Assembly (NCBI RefSeq): GCF_030611305.1 | Contig: NZ_JAUWQB010000018.1 | Location: forward strand, 1-50,355 | Source: Desulfobacula sp. | GTDB lineage: Bacteria > Desulfobacterota > Desulfobacteria > Desulfobacterales > Desulfobacteraceae | Direction: 5' to 3' | DNA length: 50,355 nt | In this document: positions 18,543 through 26,332 of the stretch, one piece after another | How the letters are laid out: each line of letters starts with the position of its first letter | Position numbering within the stretch: the stretch's first letter is position 1 | Program-made: the position numbers and the translations under genes | The notes under the pieces: model-generated | Databases searched by the model: none | What the model was told of the DNA's origin: nothing | What the model saw: the letters and a program-made list of their open reading frames with translations, nothing else

Positions 18543-19761
18543 ATTTAAATATGGAAAGGCCTTCTGGGACATTGAATTACCGGATAAAACAGACAGTTTA
18601 AGCATCCGGGAACCTGTATCTTTTATTGACAGAAAAAAGTTTGTAACCGATTTTTCAAAGGCGTTGCCTGAAGATTTACCGAACTGCCATGCCATCTCAA
18701 TCGTGGTGGCTGATAAAACAAGGCTTTGCGGCTATAAAACCTATCTGCCCTGGATTTTGGAGATACTCCGCCTAAAAGGGATAGAAAACCGGCAGATTAC
18801 GTTTTTTATTGCCTATGGGACCCATGCAAGACAGAGTGATGAAGAATGCCTGAATATCTACGGAAATATATATCAAAGATACAGATTTATTCACCATGAT
18901 AGTAATGATAAAAGCCTTTTCACACATCTTGGTAAAACCAAAAGAGGTACAAGGGTTCATCTTCGGAAAGACATTCTTAAAAGTGACCTGATCATTACTT
19001 TTGGCGCTTTATCCCATCACTATTTTGCAGGATACGGGGGTGGCAGAAAGCTTATGTTCCCCGGATTGGGGTATACGCCTGACATTTATCAGAACCACGG
19101 GCTTTTTCTTGATAAAAACTTAAAAAAACTATCTGCTGAATCCCGGCCCGGAAACCTTGAAAACAATCCATTAGCCCAGGATTTAAAACAAGTTGATGAT
19201 TTTATTGAGATCCAAAGGGTTTCCATCCACGGGATTCTTGATTCAAAAGGAAAGGTGTGTCAACTCATTGTCGGAAAAACTTACAACGACTTTTTAACGG
19301 CGTGCAAAACCCTTGACTCCTTTTATAAAACCAGGACCAAAAAGCAGTATGAACTTGTCCTTGCATCCTGCGGCGGATTTCCAAAAGATATTAATTTCAT
19401 TCAGGCCCATAAAGCTATCAATAACGCGGCCATGGTTGTAAAAGACAAGGGCAGCCTGGTTGTTCTGGCTGAATGCCTTGATGGCATCGGGTCTGACACC
19501 TTTATTAAATACTTTAATTATGGCAGTTTCAACCAGGCGTTTAATGTCCTTGAAAAGGACTATAAAGGCAACGGCGGTACGGCACTGTCCATGATGGCCA
19601 AAACGAGCAGGATAAATATCTTTCTAAAAACCGCTTTGGATGATAAAATCTGCAAAACAATTGGAGTAAAAAAAGTAGAGGAAACATTAATACAGACACT
19701 GATAAAAGAATTTCAACACGATATGGCATGTATTGAAAATGCAAGTTTATTGATCAGATAA
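18526..19761 (+). CDS. LarA-family nickel-dependent racemase/epimerase
   Basis: 411 residues. ATG 18526 with ACAGGGA just upstream is preferred over an in-frame codon at 18472. The LarA fold is clear: VADKTR near residue 62, then YGTHARQ (His100), SHHYFAGYGGGRKL (second His at 165, Lys175) and His191 in YQNH. The spacings His165-Lys175-His191 match the His174-Lys184-His200 nickel-pincer site of the lactate racemase I recall, and His100 matches His108 within one residue. These enzymes use a nickel-pincer nucleotide made by LarB, LarC and LarE, none of which is in this window. The family includes racemases for several hydroxy acids, so the substrate is left open. Coupled to the methyltransferase gene. 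Confidence 0.85.
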   Translation: MHKKTEFKYGKAFWDIELPDKTDSLSIREPVSFIDRKKFVTDFSKALPEDLPNCHAISIVVADKTRLCGYKTYLPWILEILRLKGIENRQITFFIAYGTHARQSDEECLNIYGNIYQRYRFIHHDSNDKSLFTHLGKTKRGTRVHLRKDILKSDLIITFGALSHHYFAGYGGGRKLMFPGLGYTPDIYQNHGLFLDKNLKKLSAESRPGNLENNPLAQDLKQVDDFIEIQRVSIHGILDSKGKVCQLIVGKTYNDFLTACKTLDSFYKTRTKKQYELVLASCGGFPKDINFIQAHKAINNAAMVVKDKGSLVVLAECLDGIGSDTFIKYFNYGSFNQAFNVLEKDYKGNGGTALSMMAKTSRINIFLKTALDDKICKTIGVKKVEETLIQTLIKEFQHDMACIENASLLIR

Positions 19762-19779
19762 AGACACGGGAGCTTAAAA

Positions 19780-20184
19780 ATGGAACCTGAAATCAGAATC
19801 AGAGGATATCATACAGACCTGTACCAGCATGTCAACAATGCCCGGTATCTTGAATTTTTAGAAGAAGGAAGGTGGCAGCTTCTTGAAGGCCATATAAACC
19901 TTGAAGACTTTATGAATAAGGGTTTCCGCTTCTTTGTTGTTAATATTAATATATCGTATAAAAGTCCGGTCAGGGTCAATGATGTTATTATCATCAAATC
20001 AGGCCTTGGAAAAATAGGAAATAAGAGTGCCGTCATAAAACAGCAGATTATCAACAACAAAACCGGTGTTGTTTGTGTGGATGCCGACATCACCTTTGTG
20101 ATTGCAGGCCTTAATGGAAAACCACTTAAAATTGAGGGTGAGCTCAAAGAAAAATTCCAGCAAATCCCCGGGTTTAAAGGATAG
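19780..20184 (+). CDS. Hotdog-fold acyl-CoA thioesterase (4HBT family)
   Basis: 134 residues, single hotdog domain. The signature YHTDLYQHVNNARYLEFLEE carries the catalytic Asp and the H-V-N-N turn of the 4-hydroxybenzoyl-CoA thioesterase/YbgC branch. The later strands (INISYKSPVRVNDVIIIKS) are typical. It hydrolyses acyl-CoA or acyl-carrier thioesters in the cytoplasm; chain length is not readable. It has an 18-bp gap after larA and a 9-bp gap before hisHF, so it is part of the operon. The ribosome site is GGGAG. Confidence 0.88.
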   Translation: MEPEIRIRGYHTDLYQHVNNARYLEFLEEGRWQLLEGHINLEDFMNKGFRFFVVNINISYKSPVRVNDVIIIKSGLGKIGNKSAVIKQQIINNKTGVVCVDADITFVIAGLNGKPLKIEGELKEKFQQIPGFKG

Positions 20185-20193
20185 AGAAACATT

Positions 20194-21780
20194 ATGATTA
20201 CCTTGCTTGATTATGGGGCCGGTAACGTTCGAAGCGTGGTCAATGCCATTGAAAAACTGGGCGGGACAATCAAGCCGGTTACCAAACCTTCTGATATCCT
20301 GGATGCTGACAAACTCTTATTTCCCGGTGTGGGCAATTTTGAGAGCATGATCAGGATTCTCAACGAAAAAAAATATATCAACCCCTTGAGGGAATATCTT
20401 AAAGCCGACCGGCCTTTTTTGGGTATCTGTCTGGGCATGCAGGCCCTTTTTGAGGGAAGCGAAGAAGCTTTTTCAGGCAATGAAAGCTTGTGTATATTCA
20501 AGGGCATGGTCAAACGATTCAGGACCAGCCTTGCTGTTCCGCATATTGGATGGAACGGGGTGAATCTGAAAAAGGACTCTCCTGTTTTTAAAGGTGTTAA
20601 GCCAGATACAAAATTTTACTTTGTCCACTCCTATCATATTGTACCTGAGGAGGAGTCTGTTGTTTTAACCACCACAAATTATGATTATGAATTTGTGAGC
20701 AGTGTTCAGAAAGGCAATATCATCGGTACCCAGTTTCACCCTGAAAAAAGCGGGAATGCCGGGATCAAACTGCTTGAAAATTTTATTTACCAAAAAAATC
20801 TGAAGGCTCAAAAAACTATCGATATCAAAGGAAAGGGGCTTTCAAAAAGAATCATCGCCTGCCTGGATGTCAGGACCAACGATGAAGGCGACCTTGTGGT
20901 GACCAAAGGGGACCAGTATGATGTAAGACAAGAAGGGAATGTCAGGAATCTGGGTAAACCCGTGGAACTTGCCAAACGGTATTATGAAGAAGGTGCCGAT
21001 GAAATTACCTTTTTAAATATCACAGGATTCAGGGATTTCCCTTTAAAAGATATGCCCATGATAGATGTTCTTGAAAAAACCAGTAAAAACGTTTTTGTAC
21101 CGCTGACCATTGGCGGTGGGATCAGGGATTATACGGACAGCAACGGTAAAACATATACAGCGCTTGATGTGGCCTCCCGGTATTTCAGGTCAGGTGCTGA
21201 TAAAATATCCATTGGCAGCGACGCCGTGTATATTGCCGAACAATATTTAAAATCAGGGGGGAAATCAGGGAAAAGTTCCATAGAACAAATTTCGAAAGTA
21301 TATGGAAACCAGGCTGTTGTGATTTCAGTTGACCCTAAAAGAGTCTATGTGAATTCCCCGGACGATGCAAAAAAACACCATGTGATCAAAACTAAATTTC
21401 CCGGGCCCAACAATGAAACTTACTGCTGGTATCAGTGCACAGTCCAGGGCGGCAGGACAACAAGGGACCTGGATGCTGTTGCACTGGCAAAAGCCTGCCA
21501 GGATCTTGGCGCCGGAGAAATTCTCCTCAACTGCATTGATAAAGACGGAACAAACTCAGGTTTTGACCTTGAATTAATCAATGCAGTAAAAAACGCTGTT
21601 TCCATCCCGGTAATTGCTTCAAGCGGGGCTGGCTGTGAAGAACATTTTGCCCAGGTGTTTGAAAAAACTTTTGCAGAGGCAGCCCTGGCCGCCGGCATAT
21701 TTCACAGGAAAGAAGTGCCAATTCAGCGTGTAAAAAACTATCTCGCCAAAAAAAATATTGAAGTAAGAGTTGCCATATAG
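20194..21780 (+). CDS. hisHF: Bifunctional imidazole glycerol phosphate synthase (HisH-HisF fusion, HIS7-like)
   Basis: 528 residues. Residues 1-205 are the glutaminase HisH, with nucleophile Cys79 in LGICLGMQ and the His182/Glu184 pair in FHPEKSG. Residues about 216-528 are the cyclase HisF, with catalytic Asp225 in IIACLDVRTND and Asp380 in VVISVDPKR. It converts PRFAR and glutamine to IGP and AICAR in histidine synthesis, with ammonia passed between domains. Bacteria normally have two separate proteins. This fused chain, and inserts such as RTNDEGDLVVTKGDQYDVR and NLGKPVELA, look strikingly like fungal and plant HIS7. No other his gene is near. Function is sure; origin is inferred. Confidence 0.95.
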   Translation: MITLLDYGAGNVRSVVNAIEKLGGTIKPVTKPSDILDADKLLFPGVGNFESMIRILNEKKYINPLREYLKADRPFLGICLGMQALFEGSEEAFSGNESLCIFKGMVKRFRTSLAVPHIGWNGVNLKKDSPVFKGVKPDTKFYFVHSYHIVPEEESVVLTTTNYDYEFVSSVQKGNIIGTQFHPEKSGNAGIKLLENFIYQKNLKAQKTIDIKGKGLSKRIIACLDVRTNDEGDLVVTKGDQYDVRQEGNVRNLGKPVELAKRYYEEGADEITFLNITGFRDFPLKDMPMIDVLEKTSKNVFVPLTIGGGIRDYTDSNGKTYTALDVASRYFRSGADKISIGSDAVYIAEQYLKSGGKSGKSSIEQISKVYGNQAVVISVDPKRVYVNSPDDAKKHHVIKTKFPGPNNETYCWYQCTVQGGRTTRDLDAVALAKACQDLGAGEILLNCIDKDGTNSGFDLELINAVKNAVSIPVIASSGAGCEEHFAQVFEKTFAEAALAAGIFHRKEVPIQRVKNYLAKKNIEVRVAI

Positions 21781-21851
21781 CTCATATTCATCGCTGTTTT
21801 AAACGAAAATTTTTAAAATCAAACAAGCAAAATGTGAGTTATCGCTTTTTT

Positions 21852-22066
21852 CAATCTCTTTCACCTTTCTTATTCATATTAAAAATTGGATTAACCCCGG
21901 AATTTTTAATACTGATAGGCCGTATTAAAAAGTAATTGAAGACCTGCTCCTTGAACTGAAAAAGGATTGTACGATGATTCTTGTATCCCATTATCTGAAC
22001 CAGGTGAAACGGATAGCCGATTCAGGCATGGTTTTGTCGGACCGGCAGATGAAGCAACAATGGTAA
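21852..22066 (+). pseudogene. Decayed C-terminal remnant of an ABC-transporter ATPase
   Basis: The roughly 300-bp gap after hisHF contains a gene scar. One frame (21894-21914) reads TPEFLIL, like the strand leading into Walker B. After a frameshift and an in-frame stop (21926-21928), the frame 21929-22066 reads KVIEDLLLELKKDC then TMILVSHYLNQVKRIAD. This is the D-loop helix, H-loop histidine (VSH) and following helix of PstB/TupC-like ATPases. Walker A is absent and the end is worn. No working protein is expected. Whether it was a phosphate, tungstate or other importer cannot be decided. The rest of the gap shows nothing else. Confidence 0.6.
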
Positions 22067-22081
22067 ACAAAGTAACTGAAT

Positions 22082-22660
22082 TTACAAATTTCCTTTTAAA
22101 CCGATCTCTTCTGCTACGGGCCGCATTCCCAAGATTACTTCTGTAATGAGCTCGGAAAGATCCATATCAAGCAATTCGGCTCCCTGCTGGATCACCTTTC
22201 TGTCAACCCCTGCGGCAAAGCGTTTATCTTTAAATTTCTTTTTCACGGATTTTGCCTTGATATCAAGAATGCTTTTTGACGGTCTGACCAGGGCAGAACT
22301 TGCCACAAGGCCTGTAAGTTCATCAATGGCATAGAGTGTTTTCTCAAGATTGGTTTCAGGCTTCACATCCGTACAAATTCCAAAGCCGTGACTGATCACC
22401 GCCCGGATATAGTCTTCAGGCCAATTGTGTTCTTTGAACAATTCAACACACTTGTGGCAATGCGCGTCAGGGAACATCTCATAATCAAGGTCATGCACCA
22501 ATCCTATGACCCGCCATTTTTCTTCATCTTCATTGAAGCGGTGGGCAAAGTGGCCCATCACGGCTTCAACAGCAAGGGCATGCCGGATTAACCCTTCTTT
22601 TTTATTATATTTTTTTAATAGCTTGAATGCATCTTCTCTGGTCGGGACGTACTGTTTCAT
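22082..22660 (-). CDS. HD-domain hydrolase (HDIG-type)
   Basis: 192 residues. The metal-binding pattern is visible: His in LIRHALAVEAVM, the His-Asp pair in GLVHDLDYE, His in CHKCVELF and ISHGFG, and Asp in YAIDELTGLV. This is a stand-alone HD phosphohydrolase of the HDIG group, which hydrolyse phosphate esters of nucleotides or similar compounds. The C-terminal third (IKAKSVKKKFKDKRFAAGVDR) is a conserved-looking helical part. The substrate is unknown. It is divergent from the histidine kinase at 22745 with an 84-bp shared promoter region, and convergent with the ABC ATPase remnant. Confidence 0.85.
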   Translation of the reverse strand: MKQYVPTREDAFKLLKKYNKKEGLIRHALAVEAVMGHFAHRFNEDEEKWRVIGLVHDLDYEMFPDAHCHKCVELFKEHNWPEDYIRAVISHGFGICTDVKPETNLEKTLYAIDELTGLVASSALVRPSKSILDIKAKSVKKKFKDKRFAAGVDRKVIQQGAELLDMDLSELITEVILGMRPVAEEIGLKGNL

Positions 22661-22744
22661 GACAAATCCTTTAAATTATATTGCATTTTATGACCGATAT
22701 AGTACAATCTTCATTATCTTTAAATTATTAATAAGTCAACGGTT

Positions 22745-23866
22745 ATGATCTCCAGTATTTCCACTGTAAAATCTATTTATGAAAACGATGACGATATCCT
22801 TTATTTCCGGCAGAAAAAAATCTTCAGCCGTCTGTTGCTGATCCTTTTAGTCGGTAGTCTTGTCCCCTATATCGTAATACTGATTGTATTTGGATTTTTT
22901 TATTTTAACGGATGGATCTCATTAGGACATTCTCAAGGGGTTTCAAGCCCTGCAGGATGGCTTGTGTTTTTTGGAACATTCTCTTTTTTATGTGCTGTAG
23001 CAACCCTTTCCCTGGCGATTTTGATCAAAGCCCTGAAAATCTCAGGCAGGGAATTTAAACTCCTGATAAAAAATCTGGAAAAAGAACAGCAACGGCTCAA
23101 AGAAAAACTCATACAGGCTGAAAGATTAAAGGCCCTGGGGATATTAGCCGGAAATGTTGCCCATGACCTGAATAACATCCTCTCAGGAATTGCCACATAT
23201 CCGGAGGTTCTTATGATGGACAAAGATCTTGATCCCCAGCTCAAACAGGGGTTGACTCTGATTAAGTATTCCGGTCAAAAAGCGTCTGCCATTGTGAGCG
23301 ATCTATTAACCATCTCCCAGGGTTCCAGTACACAAATGGAAATCATCAATATTAATTCTATCATAGACCATTATACCTCTGCCCATGATTTTGACAAAAT
23401 AAGAAAAGCCTACCAGCAGGTAAAAATAGAAATTCTGACAGAACCGGAGCTGTTGAATATCAAGGGCTCCTATCTTCATATCGAAAAAACGATCATGAAC
23501 CTTGTTTTGAATGCTGCGGAAGAAGCTTCAGGTAATGAAGGCGGCAAGGTTCTTATCACAACCTCTAACAGGTATATTGATTCCTCCGTACCCGGGTATA
23601 ACGATATTGTGCCTGGCGAATATGTCATTTTAAGTGTGGTTGATAATGGGCCGGGCATTGATAATAAAAATCTGAAAAAAATATTTGACCCCTTCTTTAC
23701 AAAAAAAGAAATGGGGAAAAGCGGTACTGGCTTGGGTCTTACTGTTGTCTGGAATGCGGTTCAGGATCATAATGGATTTATTAATGTGGTTTCCAATAAC
23801 AAGGGAACAAAATTTGATCTGCTGTTTCCTGCAATCCGGCAGAAAAATACCACAAAAGAGGAGTAA
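22745..23866 (+). CDS. Orphan membrane sensor histidine kinase
   Basis: 373 residues. Two membrane segments lie near residues 29-57 (LLLILLVGSLVPYIVILIV) and 75-99 (WLVFFGTF ... LSLAILI). The short loop between them leaves little room for a sensor domain. A coiled coil (EKEQQRLKEKLIQAERLKALG) leads to the dimerisation domain with phospho-His in NVAHDLNNIL. The HATPase domain has N-box LNAAEEAS, VVDNGPGID, FDPFFTKKEMGKSGTGLGL. The AHDLNN wording is typical of kinases paired with NtrC-type regulators, so the orphan regulator at 10577 is a possible partner; no receiver gene is adjacent. panC follows 9 bp later. Confidence 0.88.
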   Translation: MISSISTVKSIYENDDDILYFRQKKIFSRLLLILLVGSLVPYIVILIVFGFFYFNGWISLGHSQGVSSPAGWLVFFGTFSFLCAVATLSLAILIKALKISGREFKLLIKNLEKEQQRLKEKLIQAERLKALGILAGNVAHDLNNILSGIATYPEVLMMDKDLDPQLKQGLTLIKYSGQKASAIVSDLLTISQGSSTQMEIININSIIDHYTSAHDFDKIRKAYQQVKIEILTEPELLNIKGSYLHIEKTIMNLVLNAAEEASGNEGGKVLITTSNRYIDSSVPGYNDIVPGEYVILSVVDNGPGIDNKNLKKIFDPFFTKKEMGKSGTGLGLTVVWNAVQDHNGFINVVSNNKGTKFDLLFPAIRQKNTTKEE

Positions 23867-23875
23867 AGAAAAATA

Positions 23876-24730
23876 GTGGACATCTTAAAAACAACATCAG
23901 ACATGCAGGAATGGTCAAAAAAAAAGAAAAAAGAATCAAAAACTATTTGCCTTGTACCGACCATGGGATATTTTCACCAGGGACACATTTCCCTGATGGA
24001 AAAAGGAAAACCCTTATGTGATGAACTTGTGGTCAGCATCTTTGTCAACCCGGCTCAATTTGGGCCTAATGAAGACTTGGATTCCTACCCTTCAGACATT
24101 GAAAATGATCTTGCCCTTGCCCAAAAAACCGGTGTGTCCGCAATTTTTTTACCCAATAAAGAACATATCTATCCTGAAAACTTTCAAACCCAAATTAAAC
24201 TTCAATATCTTCCAAAATTTTTATGCGGGAAATTCAGACCGGTTCATTTTGCAGGTGTTGCAACCGTGGTCACCAAATTGTTTAATATTGTTATGCCTGA
24301 TATTGCCATATTCGGGCAAAAAGATTATCAGCAGCTTCAGGTTATTCGACAACTTACACTGGATCTGGATTTTGACATCAAAATTATAGCAGGAGATATC
24401 TTCCGGGAAGAAGACGGCCTTGCAATGAGTTCGAGGAACGCCTATCTTTCCAAACTTCAAAGGGCGTCCGCCTTAAGTCTTTCAAAATCATTGAATCTGG
24501 CCAAAGAATTAATTGCCGGGGGGGAGAAAAACCCTGTGGCCATCAAAAACCGGATAGAAACATTTATTTGTACATTTCCTGAAACAAATATAGAATATAT
24601 TTCCTTTTGCAATCCTAAAACCCTTGAGGCTATTGACAGCATAGAAAATCAGGTCTTACTGGCAATAGCTGTGAAAATAGGAAAAACAAGATTAATTGAT
24701 AATGCCCTTATTGATCATCCTTCACAATAA
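23876..24730 (+). CDS. panC: Pantothenate synthetase
   Basis: 284 residues, full family length, with a GTG start at 23876. Signature motifs are VPTMGYFHQGHISLM (ATP-binding HxGH), VNPAQFGPNEDLDSYP, HFAGVATVV, FGQKDYQQLQVI and MSSRNAYLS. It joins pantoate and beta-alanine using ATP to make pantothenate for coenzyme A. The other pan genes are not in this window. The last 23 bp overlap the end of the opposing LPP20-like gene. It follows the histidine kinase by 9 bp in an unlikely functional pairing, so the two probably share a transcript by chance of order. Confidence 0.97.
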   Translation: MDILKTTSDMQEWSKKKKKESKTICLVPTMGYFHQGHISLMEKGKPLCDELVVSIFVNPAQFGPNEDLDSYPSDIENDLALAQKTGVSAIFLPNKEHIYPENFQTQIKLQYLPKFLCGKFRPVHFAGVATVVTKLFNIVMPDIAIFGQKDYQQLQVIRQLTLDLDFDIKIIAGDIFREEDGLAMSSRNAYLSKLQRASALSLSKSLNLAKELIAGGEKNPVAIKNRIETFICTFPETNIEYISFCNPKTLEAIDSIENQVLLAIAVKIGKTRLIDNALIDHPSQ

Positions 24731-25571
24731 TTATCCTGCATTCTTTCAGAAACGTATGGCGCTCTGTTGCTTTTTCCAACAGGCGGTAATCCGACATGCT
24801 GATAACGATGGCGGTATTGGGTTTTCCCTCTTTGCGAAGCCCCTTGAAAACCATGGGATTATTGCCAATTCTCTTGTCCTTTAATGCCTGATCCATACTG
24901 CAAAGATATTTGCAGACACCATTTTGAACCGCAAACTCTCTGCTGATAAAAACGGAAGAATATATGTTATGGCCCTGTTCGCTGACAACCAAAGGATTAA
25001 GCACAGGTTCAACTCCAAGCCCTCTTGCATCAATGATCAAACCCGTGTAGAAATTTTCTCCTGTCATTTTAATATCTTCCCGGGGTATATCAGGGCTGAT
25101 TTTTGATATCTGGCGAATTTCTTCCGGCAATATCAATTGTAAAAAGCTACCAAACATACTGGTTTCAATCATTATTTCCACAGAAAGGGCGGAAGTATAA
25201 TACTGTTTTAAAATGATTGCATCCCTTGCTGTTTTCTCCATACCCGCCAAAATGACATCGTTTTTGGAAGCATACTCTCCCACGCTCAAAATATTATTAA
25301 TTTTTATTTGTTTTAAAATATCTATGAGCTGCCGGTTTGCCCCTGCCCTTGCTGATCCGGGAACCGATTCATGGGAGGTTTCCCTGTTATCTTCAGGAGA
25401 CGCCTTACCAATTGCAGAGATCTTTCCAGTGCTCCAGTTTATAGTCCCATTTTCAAATTGGGTAATGCAATGATACCCCTTAGGTTGATCCTGGCTTGCC
25501 ATACAAAAGGAATAAAAAAAGATTGCGGCAATAATACAGCCATACGCCAGGCACCGTCTGTTTCGTTTCAT
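24708..25571 (-). CDS. Secreted protein with LPP20-like domain
   Basis: 287 residues from ATG 25571; an in-frame GTG five codons earlier is less likely. It has a basic N-terminus and a hydrophobic core (CLAYGCIIAAIFFYSFC), then small residues (MAS) that suit signal peptidase I. A lipoprotein box is not convincing. The middle region (RQLIDILKQIKINNILSV ... SALSVEIMIETSMFGSFLQLILPEE) resembles the LPP20/FlgP group of envelope proteins. The ending YTGLIIDARGLGVEPVLNP is a recurring module in such proteins. The role is unknown; some relatives belong to flagellar or outer-membrane assemblies. Convergent overlap with panC by 23 bp. Confidence 0.6.
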   Translation of the reverse strand: MKRNRRCLAYGCIIAAIFFYSFCMASQDQPKGYHCITQFENGTINWSTGKISAIGKASPEDNRETSHESVPGSARAGANRQLIDILKQIKINNILSVGEYASKNDVILAGMEKTARDAIILKQYYTSALSVEIMIETSMFGSFLQLILPEEIRQISKISPDIPREDIKMTGENFYTGLIIDARGLGVEPVLNPLVVSEQGHNIYSSVFISREFAVQNGVCKYLCSMDQALKDKRIGNNPMVFKGLRKEGKPNTAIVISMSDYRLLEKATERHTFLKECRIIIVKDDQ

Positions 25572-25590
25572 GTTTTTCTTTTGCACGCTG

Positions 25591-26085
25591 TTAACTTTTT
25601 AAAAAATTTAATTCAATAAAGTCGGCAATCTGACTGATCTCTTCAAGTCCAAACAAAGGCACATCCGGATGATAGTCCGAATCTGTAACAAAGGCGATCA
25701 AATTTTCATCCTCCATGCAAAGCGGTTCTTTGTGCACACTTTGGGTCCTGAAAACTTCTATTTTCGGCAGATTTTGCTTTTTAAATCCCTCTGCTAGAAT
25801 TATATCCATATCAGAAAGATAAGATCTCATCTTTTCAATATAGCCATGGTTGTCGTCTTTAATCATTGCGACTTTATTTTGAGTAATAACAAGAGTGGCC
25901 CTGGCACCTGCTTTTCTGTGACGCCAGCTGTCTTTGCCTTCTTTGTCCATTTCAAACCCGTCATGGGCATGCTTTACAGATCCTGTTTTGTACCCTCTTT
26001 GTGTCAGAAGGGGGATCAATTTTTCAAGAAGAGTGGTCTTTCCGGAGTTGGATTTCCCTACAATGGTAATTATCTTTGGTTTCAT
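25591..26085 (-). CDS. mobB: Molybdopterin-guanine dinucleotide biosynthesis adaptor MobB
   Basis: 164 residues from ATG 26085; a GTG at 26100 is an alternative. The P-loop is IVGKSNSGKTTLLEKLIP, followed by the family sequence SVKHAHDGFEMDKEGKDSWRHRKAGA. Further on are the LAEGFKK motif and a C-terminal VTDSDYHPDVPLF. MobB binds GTP and assists MobA in attaching GMP to molybdopterin for molybdenum or tungsten enzymes such as formate dehydrogenase. It lies near a regulator with a molybdate-type binding domain (26333), so the two may belong to one metal-cofactor theme. The 3' end is 5 bp from the start codon region of the LPP20-like gene. Confidence 0.93.
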   Translation of the reverse strand: MKPKIITIVGKSNSGKTTLLEKLIPLLTQRGYKTGSVKHAHDGFEMDKEGKDSWRHRKAGARATLVITQNKVAMIKDDNHGYIEKMRSYLSDMDIILAEGFKKQNLPKIEVFRTQSVHKEPLCMEDENLIAFVTDSDYHPDVPLFGLEEISQIADFIELNFLKS

Positions 26086-26185
26086 TTTCGTTGTCTTCAC
26101 AGCCTTTTATTAAATTTTCATAAAAATAGTCTTCGAAACAAAGAAAGTCAAGCCGGGAAAAGCTCAGCCGGGAAATCGCATGTAA

Positions 26186-26314
26186 AAGGAAAGAGCTGAA
26201 GACCTTTACAAAGAAAGAACCCGCTTATATGATACATATTATGATATAAAAATTGATTGCGACTCAATGACAGCAGAACAAGTTGTTGAAAAAGCAGTGA
26301 AATATTTATCTTGA
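26186..26314 (+). pseudogene. C-terminal remnant resembling shikimate kinase
   Basis: Between mobB and the HTH regulator a 42-codon frame, opened only by a stop at 26183, reads RAEDLYKERTRLYDTYYD then IKIDCDSMTAEQVVEKAVKY and ends in TGA at 26312. This matches the end of shikimate kinases (L..ER..LY...AD..I....T.EEVV..I). There is no P-loop and no room for one, because mobB starts only 100 bp upstream in the other direction. I read it as the scar of a gene whose front was deleted. The rest of the gap (26086-26185) shows nothing. Confidence 0.55.
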
Positions 26315-26332
26315 GGCAAAGGGAGACCTATT

